This document shows, piece after piece, positions 6,836 through 13,013 of a stretch of DNA of 13,131 nt. The position numbers and the translations under genes were made by a program. Source of the stretch: Pseudomonadales bacterium. GTDB taxonomy: Bacteria; Pseudomonadota; Gammaproteobacteria; Pseudomonadales; Azotimanducaceae. Under the pieces are notes generated by a model, which searched no databases, had not been told where the DNA came from, and worked only from the letters and a program-made list of their open reading frames with translations. Location of the stretch: assembly GCA_022448765.1 (NCBI GenBank), contig JAKUTI010000052.1:1-13131 (forward strand). Reading direction: 5' to 3'. Every line of letters starts with the position of its first letter. Position 1 is the first letter of the stretch.

Positions 6836-7861
6836 GTGAACTACTTTCGAACACCAGATTCTTGCTTCGAAGACCTGCCGGACTACGCCTTCGAACCAAA
6901 CTACGTCTTTGTGTCCGATCTCGAAGGCGACGAATTGCGGATGCATTATCTCGACGAAGGCCCTCCAGACGGCGAAATTATCCTATGTCTGCATGGGCAA
7001 CCGACTTGGTCTTTTCTGTATCGACACATGGTGCCGATTCTCAACGCGGCAGGCTATCGCGTCATTGCACCCGACTTCATCGGTTTTGGCCGATCCGATA
7101 AACCTCTCCAAAGGAGTGACTACACGTACGCTAACCACGTGAGTTGGCTCGCGTCCCTGGTCGACCAATTAGGGCTTCGAAATATCACCTTGGTCTGCCA
7201 GGACTGGGGTGGTCTGATAGGGCTTCGCTACGCCACCCAAGCGACCGATCGTTTTGCTCGCATTGTCGCTGCAAATACCGGCCTTCCGGACGCCAAGGAC
7301 GTGGAGGACGGCGACATCAAGTCGGTCAGCGAGCGTATGCGGGCACATTACCAAACGCTACCGGTCTACGAAGAACCCCGAACCATGGCAATGGGCATGA
7401 TGGCGGATTCTGGAGGCATGGGTTTCCTGCACTGGGTTAAGTTCTGCGCCGACGCACCCGTGTTGCGAGTAAGCGACGTCGTTCGATTTAGTAGCGGTGG
7501 TCAGTTGGACGACGACAATGCGAAGGCCTACGACGCGCCCTTTCCGAGCAACGAGTCTATGGCCGGGGCGAGGCAGTTCCCAAGCCTTGTTCCGATCATC
7601 CCGGATAACCCTGCCATTCCAGCCAATCGCGAAGCGTGGAAGGTCTTAGAGAATTGGGTGAAGCCATTTCTCACCGCATTCAGCGACTCGGATCCCGTCA
7701 CAGCAGGCGCCCACGTCCGGTTCCAGGAGAGCGTGCCGGGGTCAAGAAACCAGCACCACACCACCATTGAAGGTGTCGGTCACTTCCTGCAAGAACAAGC
7801 ACCAACGGCCCTATCAGCAGCCATCATTGAGTTCATCAAGGACAATCCACTCCCCACGTAG
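6836..7861 (+). CDS. haloalkane dehalogenase, DhlA-like (HLD-I type) alpha/beta hydrolase
   Basis: The 341-residue alpha/beta hydrolase resembles haloalkane dehalogenases, cytosolic enzymes that hydrolyse a carbon-halogen bond to alcohol plus halide through an aspartyl-ester intermediate. The oxyanion region CLHGQPTWSFLYRHM (51-65) matches the family's HG-x-PTWS-x-LYR. The strand RVIAPDFIGFGRSDKP (75-90) is diagnostic. The nucleophile is Asp123 in CQDWGG, followed by Trp124, one of the two halide-stabilising tryptophans of the DhlA subfamily. The catalytic acid is probably Asp286 (or Asp284) in AFSDSDPVT, after beta-strand 7 as in HLD-I enzymes, and the base is His314 in GVGHFLQEQ. The cap domain spans about 150-235; Trp200 in GFLHW is a candidate for the second halide tryptophan. 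Length is slightly above DhlA because of an N-terminal segment of about 20 residues. The start is GTG at 6836 with a weak AGAGAC ribosome site. The C-F cleaving fluoroacetate dehalogenases and epoxide hydrolases are related alternatives, but the PTWS/QDWGG combination favours haloalkanes. Confidence 0.85.
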   Translation: MNYFRTPDSCFEDLPDYAFEPNYVFVSDLEGDELRMHYLDEGPPDGEIILCLHGQPTWSFLYRHMVPILNAAGYRVIAPDFIGFGRSDKPLQRSDYTYANHVSWLASLVDQLGLRNITLVCQDWGGLIGLRYATQATDRFARIVAANTGLPDAKDVEDGDIKSVSERMRAHYQTLPVYEEPRTMAMGMMADSGGMGFLHWVKFCADAPVLRVSDVVRFSSGGQLDDDNAKAYDAPFPSNESMAGARQFPSLVPIIPDNPAIPANREAWKVLENWVKPFLTAFSDSDPVTAGAHVRFQESVPGSRNQHHTTIEGVGHFLQEQAPTALSAAIIEFIKDNPLPT

Positions 7862-7874
7862 TCACATGCTGGCC

Positions 7875-8366
7875 TTATTGTGGATGGCTCGGTTTCTGGA
7901 GCTCCCGCCGCCAAGCGATAATTTCGATGGCCGCCACTGCCGCTTCGATACCCTTATTCAATTCATCATCCGCGGCACGCGACTGCGCCTGCGAAAGATC
8001 GCTTACCGGTAGGATCTCGTTGATGATGGGCACCCTTCCCTGTCGAGATACTTCACCAAGTCCCCGAACCACTTCGTCGATAATCATCTCGAAGTGCATC
8101 GTGTCTCCCTTCAGCACCACCCCCAAGCAAACGATCGCATCGATATCAGGATCGTGGCGGACGAGTTCATTCGCAGCGTACGGAAACTCCAGGCAACCCG
8201 GCAGCGTGTGCGAGGTGACGTCGATCACTCCATTGTCATTCAAGACCCCGACACAACGATCGTGGAGGCAGCGAACCAGCTCGTCGTACCACTTGGATGT
8301 CAGGACCACGACGCGCGCGTCGTTTATTTGAGGCAAGTTTGAAGTGTCAACAACGTTTTGGGCCAT
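7875..8366 (-). CDS. ribH: 6,7-dimethyl-8-ribityllumazine synthase
   Basis: This 163-residue product is lumazine synthase, which condenses 5-amino-6-ribitylaminouracil with 3,4-dihydroxy-2-butanone-4-phosphate in the penultimate step of riboflavin synthesis; family members form pentamers or 60-mers. Visible features are the aromatic substrate-stacking position Trp26 in SKWYDEL, the GCLEFP loop (57-62; GAFEIP or similar is usual), CLGVVLKGDTMHFEMI (80-95) with catalytic-type His91, VPIINEILPVSDLSQAQSR (112-130) with the phosphate-binding Arg130, and NKGIEAAVAAIEI. The ATG at 8364-8366 gives the normal length; TTG and GTG codons just upstream are less likely. It is the last gene of a five-gene - strand run, 9 bases after the acetyltransferase, and lies away from other rib genes in this window. 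It converges on the dehalogenase with 13 bases between stops and no visible terminator hairpin. The Leu in GCLE where an aromatic residue is common is a mild oddity. Confidence 0.88.
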   Translation of the reverse strand: MAQNVVDTSNLPQINDARVVVLTSKWYDELVRCLHDRCVGVLNDNGVIDVTSHTLPGCLEFPYAANELVRHDPDIDAIVCLGVVLKGDTMHFEMIIDEVVRGLGEVSRQGRVPIINEILPVSDLSQAQSRAADDELNKGIEAAVAAIEIIAWRRELQKPSHPQ

Positions 8367-8375
8367 CACCAAAGT

Positions 8376-8753
8376 CTACTCGGGCTGGACATCTAATCGA
8401 AGCACCCCGTTTTTTCGCGGGTTAAACCCACTTCGTTCAAAAAATCGATGCCCTTGAGCGAAAACGACCTCAATCGAGCGACCGCCCCGAGCCTCGGTTA
8501 ACCCTATGGCATGACCAAGCATCCAGGTACCCAGGCCTCGTCTACGATAGCCCGCCTCGACGCGGATCGATACCAATGCAAATTCAGTCTCAGTCATTTG
8601 GGTCAATTGGTATACCGCAACCACTTGGCCGCGCCACTTGGCCACCCTGACCAATTCCAGATCCGGCGCTTTGAGAACGCAATGCAGCGCTTCACTCGTG
8701 GCTTCGTTGGCATGCGGTCGAAATATCGAAACATCTCGCGGTCGAGTAAACAC
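8376..8753 (-). CDS. GNAT-family N-acetyltransferase
   Basis: This 125-residue protein has the compact GNAT fold that transfers acetyl from acetyl-CoA to an amine. The central strand VAVYQLTQM-TEFALVSIRVEAGY is followed by the motif A pyrophosphate loop RRRGLGTWMLGHAI (70-83; R-x-x-G-x-G), an EVVFAQG strand and the motif B-like HRFFERSGFNP (102-112). It is close to the shortest working length for the family and lacks most of motif C, so it may act as a small single-domain enzyme. The start is GTG at 8751-8753, 6 bases after the stop of the DUF427 gene, with no clear ribosome site, which suggests coupled translation. Substrate is unknown; small molecule, protein N-terminus or tRNA targets cannot be separated from sequence alone. 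Confidence 0.8.
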   Translation of the reverse strand: MFTRPRDVSIFRPHANEATSEALHCVLKAPDLELVRVAKWRGQVVAVYQLTQMTETEFALVSIRVEAGYRRRGLGTWMLGHAIGLTEARGGRSIEVVFAQGHRFFERSGFNPRKNGVLRLDVQPE

Positions 8754-8759
8754 GATCGT

Positions 8760-9275
8760 TTATAGCCCACTCGTTCCAGGGTCACCCTTAAACGGGCCAA
8801 CCAGGTCTGACGTGATCCATCCTCCGTAATACCCACCGCCTTGGGGCAAAGCCGTTTCACCGTCGATCCGACAGTCGAGTTTTCCCGGATAAAAAGCATA
8901 GAACCCGCCAATTTCCGTGAACTCGGGAAATGTGTCTATGTACCGCCAGCCAACATCCTTCGGACCAGCAATCAGATCAACACTTACAGCTAATCCCTTC
9001 CATTCACAAACCGATGTGCGGTCGCTCGATATAAGACAGTCCGTGTCAACGTCACCGCTTGCGAAATAAAACGTGGGGGCTCCTGCCGTTTCCACCACTT
9101 TCTTCGTGGAAGCACTCCTTGCAATCTTTCGGCCGTCGTAGGAAACATCGAGGCACCGGCTATCCAGCGATATCTCTGGTGGTCGCGGGTAGTCCCAAAC
9201 AGATTCTTGCCCCGGGCCAGGTTGAACAGCAAAATGGGGCCGACTTCCACCTCGGTACCGCCACTTACTTCGCAT
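8760..9275 (-). CDS. DUF427 domain protein
   Basis: The 171-residue product carries a complete DUF427 domain, a small beta-rich fold of unknown biochemical function common in bacteria and fungi. Recognisable parts in order are an N-terminal PGPGQESVWDYPRPP motif (19-33), strands around DVSYDGRKIARSA, the VVETAGAPTFYF block (60-71) corresponding to the usual vlEts.pPtyYf, GDVDTDCLISSD, TSVCEWKGLAVSVDL (88-102) corresponding to t.CpwKG.a.y, and DVGWRYIDTFPEF with GGFYAFYPGKLDCRIDGE (123-140). I chose the ATG at 9273-9275 because MRSKWRYRG matches the usual family start and GGAG sits 9 bases upstream. A longer frame reaching 9386 would run into the upstream gene. It sits 17 bases after the preceding stop and 6 bases before the acetyltransferase, clearly inside an operon. 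Role unknown; the conserved Cys-x-x-Lys-Gly suggests a binding or catalytic pocket, as inference only. Confidence 0.83.
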   Translation of the reverse strand: MRSKWRYRGGSRPHFAVQPGPGQESVWDYPRPPEISLDSRCLDVSYDGRKIARSASTKKVVETAGAPTFYFASGDVDTDCLISSDRTSVCEWKGLAVSVDLIAGPKDVGWRYIDTFPEFTEIGGFYAFYPGKLDCRIDGETALPQGGGYYGGWITSDLVGPFKGDPGTSGL

Positions 9276-9292
9276 GGCGCGAATCTCCGCCG

Positions 9293-9712
9293 TTATCTCC
9301 AAAAGCGCCACCACTTCCTTCGGCCCGACGTTCGACCCAATAACCGCTCCGTAAGCCAAGGTGCCATCTGCTCGTATGTCGCCCACTTCGGGTCGGGCTT
9401 TTCGCCAAGCCGAACATTTGCTTCTTCGAGAAAAGTCTCATACCAACGCCTGGCAAAAATAATGCCTCTCTCCGACAAGTGTTCCTCGTGAAGCTCGCCG
9501 CCAAGCGCAGCGACGAGAAACTCGCCGCCTGTGATTTCCCTGTATTTCAATCGCACCACGGACGCTTCAACATTCACGAATTCCGCAGGGTTAACAAGAC
9601 CCATGTTGACGCACCAGGCGATGAAAATGCCGGGGATAACGGCCGCTGACTCTATCGAGTCGGCTGTGGCCATATGACGGTCAATGGAATCAACGACCAA
9701 GGTTAATAACAA
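9293..9712 (-). CDS. DUF7832-like small protein of unknown function
   Basis: This - strand frame encodes up to 139 residues. The central part, VIPGIFIAWCVNMGLV, then RLKYREITGGEFLVAALGGELHEEHLSERG, then FARRWYETFLEEANV and a late tryptophan region (KWATYEQMAPWL), matches the layout of a widespread uncharacterised family (as I recall it, DUF7832-type proteins: GMFLAW, REITPGxF, DEDLNEEGxxFAxxYY, YDRIAPVLD). The identification is from memory. The C-terminus is a short basic-aromatic tail (GRRKWWRFWR). The start is uncertain: the first option is TTG at 9712, a second TTG is at 9700, and the first ATG is at 9673 and may be too far in. An in-frame TAA lies five codons before 9712. The gene follows the TauD-type oxygenase by 47 bases and precedes the DUF427 gene by 17. 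No signal peptide is evident. Confidence 0.7.
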   Translation of the reverse strand: MLLTLVVDSIDRHMATADSIESAAVIPGIFIAWCVNMGLVNPAEFVNVEASVVRLKYREITGGEFLVAALGGELHEEHLSERGIIFARRWYETFLEEANVRLGEKPDPKWATYEQMAPWLTERLLGRTSGRRKWWRFWR

Positions 9713-9759
9713 CGGCGAACGCGGTTAGCGAAACCAAAGAACTCACGTGACAACATCCT

Positions 9760-10602
9760 TTATCTGGGAACTTCGCCGGCAACGGTGACCCGGTGCATGA
9801 CGCGGGGTTGCGGCAGGAAATCGTTTACCGGTCGATGTTGGGTCGTGCGATTATCCCAAATCGCGAGGGTGTCGGGTTCCCAATTGAGTCTGACGGTGTG
9901 TTCGACCGTCGTCAGATGTTCAAAAAGAAGCTGCATCAGCGCATGGCTTTCGGATCTGCTTAATCCCATTAAACGCGTGGTGAATAACGGGTTGACGAAT
10001 AGGGCTTTCTTACCTGAACGAGGGTGAGTGCGTATCACGGGGTGGGTGACCGCTGGGTTCTCCCTGACCGCTTCGCCCAGCCGTTCGACACCGCCTGGCT
10101 CCTCCAAACTCTCTCGAAATCCGTGGGCAAAGTCGTGTTCCGCCTCAAGGCCTTCTAATAAGCGTTGCATCGGCTCGGAGAGCGATTGAAAGGCCATTGC
10201 TGCGCTTGCCCAAAGCGTATCGCCACCATGAGTTGGAATCGTCTTCCCGTACAAAAGTGTGACTGCGGGCGGTTGCTGACGAAAAGTCATATCGGAATGC
10301 CACACTTCGATTTTGCTTGGATTCTCGGACGTACTCTCAAGAATCTGAACGTCCGGACAATCGTCTAGCGTTATGTATGCGGGGTGGGTCTCAATCGATC
10401 CCAAACCACTGGCAAGCGCGGCAAACTCCGCGGGCGTGAGCCGTTGGCGACGAAAGAAGAGAACCTCATGTTCGTCTAACGCTACTTCAAGATTGCGAAT
10501 CAGCGAGGCATGGTCAGGTTGGGCAGCGAGATCGACGTCAACAAATGCGCCTAACGCACCCGCTGCTTTATGAATGGCATCAAACATAAATGTGTTACGC
10601 AC
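9760..10602 (-). CDS. TauD/TfdA-family Fe(II)/2-oxoglutarate dioxygenase
   Basis: The 280-residue product is a TauD/TfdA-type oxygenase, cytosolic enzymes that hydroxylate substrates such as taurine, alkyl sulfates, phenoxyacetates or carnitine-related compounds using Fe(II) and 2-oxoglutarate. All catalytic positions are visible with near-identical numbering to E. coli TauD: the H-x-D pair His102/Asp104 in VWHSDMTF, distal His256 in TTQHRPVND, and Arg267 and Arg271 in RVMHRVTVAG for 2-oxoglutarate and substrate binding. GKTIPTHGGDTLWA (119-132) and LFVNPLFTTRL are further family blocks. The start is GTG at 10602 or ATG at 10587; the latter gives a more typical N-terminus (FDAIHKAAGALGAF), while an AGGGG lies too close to the GTG to be ideal. 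It heads a run of five - strand genes. A TATGAT hexamer at 10631-10626 on this strand could be its -10. Substrate unknown: TauD itself needs a Tyr and Asn in the sulfonate pocket that I cannot place with confidence. Confidence 0.9.
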   Translation of the reverse strand: MRNTFMFDAIHKAAGALGAFVDVDLAAQPDHASLIRNLEVALDEHEVLFFRRQRLTPAEFAALASGLGSIETHPAYITLDDCPDVQILESTSENPSKIEVWHSDMTFRQQPPAVTLLYGKTIPTHGGDTLWASAAMAFQSLSEPMQRLLEGLEAEHDFAHGFRESLEEPGGVERLGEAVRENPAVTHPVIRTHPRSGKKALFVNPLFTTRLMGLSRSESHALMQLLFEHLTTVEHTVRLNWEPDTLAIWDNRTTQHRPVNDFLPQPRVMHRVTVAGEVPR

Positions 10603-10716
10603 CGCCCCTGCGCACTTATGGGCGAATCATATAGCGAAGGGTAACAAAGCTCCCGGTAGCGGTTGCGCGTACAATCGATCTCACCCAATCCACTCCGTCA
10701 CTTCAACGATTCCCGT
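10603..10716. promoter_or_regulatory. divergent intergenic region with weak promoter elements for the dioxygenase run and greB
   Basis: This 114-base gap separates divergent starts and must hold promoters in both directions. On the - strand TATGAT (10631-10626) is a fair -10 for the dioxygenase operon, with no good -35 at the expected distance. On the + strand TACAAT (10670-10675) is a good -10 match placing a transcript start about 35 bases before greB, again without a recognisable -35. No inverted repeat long enough to suggest an operator was found by eye. Confidence 0.3.
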
Positions 10717-11259
10717 ATGGCCCGCTACCGCTCACCTAGCCCCAAATCGGCCCCTTACGTTACGCCCTCCGGGTTCGCGCAACTACAAGAAGAGTTGCGG
10801 GTCTTGTGGAAAGTGGAACGTCCCGAAATTACAAATCGAGTCGCGGAAGCAGCTGCCCTCGGCGATCGTTCGGAAAACGCGGATTACATATACGGCAAAA
10901 GGCGTTTGGCAGAAATCGACCGTCGTATTCGTTACCTCTCCAAACGCTTGGATGAAATTAAAGTCGTCGAACGATTACCCGACGACACGAATCGCATATT
11001 CTTCGGTGCAACGGTCGACTTAGAACGCGAAGACGGTGAAGCGTTGCGTTACCGAATCGTCGGTGCCGACGAATTCGACCAGGACCCCCATTACATCAGC
11101 GTCGATTCGCCATTGGCACAGCGGCTACTCGGTAAGCGGAAAGGCGATTTGATTTCCTTGAGCCTCGAAAGCCAAACCACACGCTATACCGTCGTCGCCA
11201 TCCACTACCCGCCGGTGGAAGATCGACGGAAAAAATCTTCTAATGCGTACAAAGGCTAG
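10717..11259 (+). CDS. greB: transcription elongation factor GreB
   Basis: The 180-residue product is GreB, which inserts its coiled coil into the RNA polymerase secondary channel and stimulates cleavage of backtracked RNA. The N-terminal coiled-coil domain carries YVTPSGFAQLQEEL, RPEITNRVAEAAALGDRSENADY (key acidic tip residues Asp50 and Glu53) and IYGKRRLAEIDRRIRYLSKRLD. The C-terminal FKBP-like domain includes FFGATVDLERED, YRIVGADEFD and SPLAQRLLGKRKGD. The ...YIYGKRRL signature and RYRSP-type N-terminus distinguish GreB from GreA. I chose ATG 10717 because it yields the standard MAR start; the longer frame from 10663 adds unrelated residues. No strong ribosome site is visible. The EF-hand gene begins 22 bases downstream and may be partly co-transcribed, though its function is unrelated. 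Confidence 0.95.
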   Translation: MARYRSPSPKSAPYVTPSGFAQLQEELRVLWKVERPEITNRVAEAAALGDRSENADYIYGKRRLAEIDRRIRYLSKRLDEIKVVERLPDDTNRIFFGATVDLEREDGEALRYRIVGADEFDQDPHYISVDSPLAQRLLGKRKGDLISLSLESQTTRYTVVAIHYPPVEDRRKKSSNAYKG

Positions 11260-11269
11260 ATCGATCAAC

Positions 11270-11273
11270 GGAG
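11270..11273 (+). promoter_or_regulatory. ribosome binding site that fixes the EF-hand gene start
   Basis: GGAG lies 8 bases before the ATG at 11282. It is one of the clearest Shine-Dalgarno sites in the window and favours this start, which begins a good signal peptide, over the upstream in-frame ATG at 11243 that overlaps the greB end. Confidence 0.65.
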
Positions 11274-11281
11274 TCAAGAAT

Positions 11282-12007
11282 ATGACGTGGAAATTGTTAC
11301 TACTAGCGGCGGCGTTCACAGGGATTAGCGCTCAGAGTGATCGACACGATAACGAGCACGATTCCGGCATCGATATGGAAGAAGTAAAGAAGCGGGAGCA
11401 GGCTGCTTTTTCGAAGATGGATGGTGATGGCGATGGCCGTCTAAGTCCCCAGGAGTTTTCAGCCGCTGCAGTCGATCGAAACGAACGGGGTCATCGTCGG
11501 CCACACCGCGATCGGACAAAGGCTCGCCCTGGCCCTCGAGGTGCGCCCAAGCACGGACCCGGCGCTAAGCGCAAAATGAGTTCAAAGCGTATGGGCAAAA
11601 CGATGCGCCCCGGTACGCGTGGGCCGCGCATGAATCCGCGCGAACGCGGTCCAAGAATGGCTCCCCGAGGACGGCCCAATCCAGGCAATCAACAACAGTA
11701 CCGACCTGGCGACGAGCGCAACCGGGAAATGAGAGAACGCCGGCTTTTTGGGTTAGCCGATGTCGACAAAAGCGGGGAACTGTCTATCGATGAATTTCTC
11801 GGACGTGAAAAGGCTGTCCGGGCGTCGATGAGATCTCGCAGCGTGAAGGCAAGATTTGACGCGATGGATAAGAACAAAGACGGTCAAGTTGATCGAGAGG
11901 AATTCCCAAGTCGACTACCGGTGCTTGAGAAGATGGACGCCGACGGTGACGGACAAATTACCCGCGAAGAAATGTCCAAGGCCCGACGACCAGAGGGCCG
12001 GAGGTAG
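11282..12007 (+). CDS. exported EF-hand protein with four calcium-binding loops and a basic Arg/Pro/Gly linker
   Basis: The 241-residue product starts with a signal peptide (MTWKLLLLAAAFTGISAQ, likely cleaved near residue 18), so it should work in the periplasm or outside the cell. Four canonical EF-hand loops are visible, each with the D-x-[DNS]-x-[DS]-G...E pattern: DGDGDGRLSPQE (47-58), DVDKSGELSIDE (160-171), DKNKDGQVDREE (196-207) and DADGDGQITREE (219-230). Between loop 1 and loop 2 lies an insert of about 89 residues (66-154) with roughly 24 Arg and 6 Lys, many Pro and Gly, and a tandem RGPRM motif at 113-117 and 122-126 (bases 11618-11632 and 11645-11659). This part looks disordered and strongly cationic. 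Such exported EF-hand proteins often accompany ECF sigma/metal-sensor genes in proteobacteria, which fits the next three genes. Calcium buffering or sensing, or binding to an acidic polymer or protein, are inferences. The next gene starts 32 bases downstream. Confidence 0.87.
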   Translation: MTWKLLLLAAAFTGISAQSDRHDNEHDSGIDMEEVKKREQAAFSKMDGDGDGRLSPQEFSAAAVDRNERGHRRPHRDRTKARPGPRGAPKHGPGAKRKMSSKRMGKTMRPGTRGPRMNPRERGPRMAPRGRPNPGNQQQYRPGDERNREMRERRLFGLADVDKSGELSIDEFLGREKAVRASMRSRSVKARFDAMDKNKDGQVDREEFPSRLPVLEKMDADGDGQITREEMSKARRPEGRR

Positions 12008-12039
12008 CCCGGGTCGCCCAACGTTTCGATGCGTTAACG

Positions 12040-12588
12040 GTGTCCGAGGCGGACTCAGATGAAGCACTTATGGAACTGGTGAAAACGCGCGATCAGGCCG
12101 CGTATGCACAGCTGGTGGATCGCTATATGGGGCCCATCCATACGTACATCTACCGGATGTGCCGCAACCACAGCGATGCCGATGAATTGACGCAAGAAAC
12201 CTTTTTACGACTCTGGTCTCGCGCAACAACCTGGAAACCGGGACAGGTACAGCTAACTACCTGGCTCCATCGCGTCGCTCACAACACGTGCGTGGATGCG
12301 TTCCGGCGACGCCGTCCCGAGATCAATGCGAACATCGACCCGGATACCATTGCCACGAGCGACGATGCTCCAAACGAAGGTCGTCGGCTGGCAGTGCATA
12401 ACTCAATCGCCAATCTGCCCGAACGGCAACGAACGGCGTTGGTGCTATGCCAGCTACATGGGTGGTCAAACAAGGACGCTGCCGAAGTGCTTTCGGTGTC
12501 TGTTGACGCGTTGGAATCGCTCCTGGCAAGAGCACGACGCACGTTAAAGCGGCAATTGGCCGTGTACCAAAACGAGATTTGCACGTGA
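12040..12588 (+). CDS. ECF-subfamily RNA polymerase sigma factor
   Basis: The 182-residue product has only the sigma-2 and sigma-4 domains of extracytoplasmic-function sigma factors. Sigma-2 covers about 18-92, with AYAQLVDRYMGPIHTYIYRM (region 2.1) and the core-binding DADELTQETFLRLW (46-59), then TWLHRVAHNTCVDAFRRRRP (region 2.4, -10 recognition). Sigma-4 covers about 117-172, with LPERQRTALVLCQLHGWSNKDAAEVLSVSVDALESLLARARRTLKR split over its helix-turn-helix; the DALESLLARARR end is typical of sigma factors encoded with CnrX-like sensors. Start is GTG at 12040, which retains the SDEALMELV segment usual in the group; ATG 12070 would clip it. It lies 32 bases after the EF-hand gene and shares a 4-base GTGA overlap with the next gene, so the two are translationally coupled. 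It probably controls this cluster and other cell-envelope genes once released from its anti-sigma. Confidence 0.92.
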   Translation: MSEADSDEALMELVKTRDQAAYAQLVDRYMGPIHTYIYRMCRNHSDADELTQETFLRLWSRATTWKPGQVQLTTWLHRVAHNTCVDAFRRRRPEINANIDPDTIATSDDAPNEGRRLAVHNSIANLPERQRTALVLCQLHGWSNKDAAEVLSVSVDALESLLARARRTLKRQLAVYQNEICT

Positions 12589-13013
12589 CCGCAGACGAAT
12601 TCAGCGACCTGCTGGAACGCCACGGTAGCAACATTGCCGAGTGGCCGAGTCCGTTGCAAAACGAGGCGCGTAGCTACGCCCACGCATCCGACCAGGGTCG
12701 ACGATTGTTGGCCGAATCAAGAGCCTTCGATGCGTTGCTCTCGGACTCAGCCGATGTGCCAACGCCGCTGCGATTGCGCGCCCACATCCTAGAGCGCGTT
12801 GCCACCAAAGAATCTCCAGTGTGGTGGACGTGGATTACCGATGCTGTCTGGCGTCCTGCGCTGCTGGCTATTCTGCCCTTGGTACTCGGCTTTGTCTTAG
12901 GCGACATGGCATCGCAGTTCGACGGCGATTCCACAGAGGCAACGATGTTCCTTGCGTTCGCGGATCTTGAAAATTTAGCCGAAGTGAACGAGAGCACTGC
13001 AGCCGATGATTGA
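12585..13013 (+). CDS. single-pass membrane protein, probable anti-sigma factor for the adjacent ECF sigma
   Basis: The 142-residue product has an N-terminal cytosolic part of about 88 residues, one membrane helix (about 91-107: PALLAILPLVLGFVLG) and a short acidic tail of about 35 residues (at least ten Asp/Glu, ending TAADD). The N-terminal region with DLLERHGSNIAEWPSPLQNEAR followed by LLAESRAFDALL resembles small membrane proteins encoded next to ECF sigma factors and metal sensors in proteobacteria. I recall this arrangement but do not know a family name. It lacks the HxxxCxxC zinc motif of classical ZAS anti-sigma factors. The start is the GTG at 12585, overlapping the sigma stop as GTGA; the TTG at 12579 is less likely. 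Its stop is overlapped by the next gene by 8 bases. Role as anti-sigma is inferred from position and topology, like CnrY beside CnrH. Confidence 0.75.
   Translation: MTADEFSDLLERHGSNIAEWPSPLQNEARSYAHASDQGRRLLAESRAFDALLSDSADVPTPLRLRAHILERVATKESPVWWTWITDAVWRPALLAILPLVLGFVLGDMASQFDGDSTEATMFLAFADLENLAEVNESTAADD

Noticed and set aside
8603..8911. 102-residue - strand frame across the DUF427/acetyltransferase junction
   Set aside because: It is out of frame with two well-supported genes and has no recognisable motif; a shadow frame.
9276..9386. 37-residue N-terminal extension of the DUF427 protein
   Set aside because: It overlaps the end of the upstream gene, while ATG 9275 has a GGAG site and begins with the family's usual MRSxWxYRG pattern.
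11228..11249. ECF-type promoter (GGAA...CGTA) upstream of the EF-hand gene as evidence of autoregulation
   Set aside because: The two elements are about 18 bases apart start to start, shorter than the usual ECF spacing, and the -35 match is weak.
11491..11688. - strand frame opposite the EF-hand linker
   Set aside because: It is antisense to low-complexity Arg/Pro/Gly codons, which readily leave long open frames.
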